64,000 bases of DNA from Vibrio aquaticus (lineage in GTDB: Bacteria; Pseudomonadota; Gammaproteobacteria; Enterobacterales; Vibrionaceae): assembly GCF_003970385.1 (NCBI RefSeq), contig NZ_RXZH01000001.1, positions 310,001 to 374,000 of the forward strand. The letters are read 5' to 3'. Position 1 is the stretch's first letter. Each line of letters starts with the position of its first letter. The notes under the pieces were generated by a model. The model was not told the DNA's origin, made no database searches, and worked only from the letters and a program-made list of their open reading frames with translations. Made by a program: the position numbers and the translations under genes. This document shows, in pieces, positions 63,809 to 64,000 of this stretch.

Positions 63809-64000
63809 ATGCTTGTCGCCATGAATGCAAAAACACAAGACACTCGCCAGCACATCTTAGATGTTGGTTATGAGCTTATCGTTAATAAAGGTTTTACCGC
63901 GGTCGGCTTGGCGCAGCTTTTGAAATCTGCAGAGGTTCCAAAAGGTTCGTTCTACCACTACTTCAAATCGAAAGAGCAATTTGGTGAAGCTTTGATTGAA
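63809..64000 (+). CDS. NemR-like TetR/AcrR regulator (partial)
   Basis: The first ~64 residues of a TetR-family protein run off the window. The helix-turn-helix TGMGLSELL-like region reads here as GFTAVGLAQLLKSAEVPKGSFYHYFKSKEQFG, which closely resembles, from memory, E. coli NemR (sensor of electrophiles and hypochlorite, regulating nemA and gloA). The start could be 63809 or the in-frame ATG at 63821; neither has a strong ribosome binding site. Confidence 0.85.
   Translation, partial: MLVAMNAKTQDTRQHILDVGYELIVNKGFTAVGLAQLLKSAEVPKGSFYHYFKSKEQFGEALIE

Noticed and set aside
1..64000. CRISPR array, tRNA or rRNA genes
   Set aside because: No regularly spaced repeats, cloverleaf sequences or rRNA-like segments were seen.

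Overview
This window looks like a piece of a Vibrio (Vibrionaceae) genome, most likely the second chromosome. From memory, the gene set resembles loci on chromosome II of V. cholerae and its relatives: dbpA, folE divergent from moeAB, a SorC regulator with tal-tkt, lldD with a long FAD/Fe-S lactate dehydrogenase, guaC, and several c-di-GMP genes. Leucine CTA codons are frequent in the strongly expressed genes. No rRNA, tRNA or CRISPR array was seen, and the species cannot be fixed from sequence alone.

Region 1 (1-14.2 kb) is mostly core: an uncharacterised small protein and a secreted beta-rich protein, DbpA RNA helicase, GTP cyclohydrolase I divergent from moeA-moeB, a sulfurtransferase, a membrane GGDEF-EAL protein, and a SorC-type regulator divergent from transaldolase and transketolase, with candidate operators between them.

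Region 2 (14.3-24.4 kb) reads as one physiological module. A thiolase, a short-chain dehydrogenase and a fused CoA-transferase form an operon. Upstream on the same strand lie a LysR regulator and a NarL-type two-component pair. Divergent from these is a TRAP transporter (dctPQM) whose binding protein resembles the 2-oxoacid type. The parsimonious reading is sensing, uptake and CoA-dependent breakdown of a short-chain keto- or hydroxy-acid.

Region 3 (24.4-36.1 kb) holds a very long HD-GYP protein with an insertion inside its catalytic domain, a membrane protein with an HlyD-type adaptor, an endonuclease/exonuclease/phosphatase-family protein, and an L-/D-lactate oxidation pair (lldD and a 2.8 kb FAD/Fe-S gene) with a divergent LysR regulator.

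Region 4 (about 36.1-42.0 kb) is a small AT-rich island between the lactate operon and guaC. It carries a translationally coupled small protein plus coiled-coil membrane protein, an OLD-type ATPase/TOPRIM nuclease, a Cys-rich protein of unknown function, and a tyrosine integrase broken by a small deletion. It has the layout of a phage-defence island and is the best candidate here for an undescribed system.

Region 5 (42-64 kb) returns to core and lightly accessory genes: guaC with an unusual two-hairpin leader, a chemoreceptor, an OmpU-like porin, Lrp/LysE, a siderophore-interacting protein, LysR regulators, a DUF1254/DUF1214 protein, an RluA-family pseudouridine synthase with a long extension, two diguanylate cyclases, a secreted protein with a hidden triple repeat, OsmC, a DEAD-box helicase coupled to yqfB, and a partial NemR-like TetR regulator at the right edge with a matching operator palindrome.
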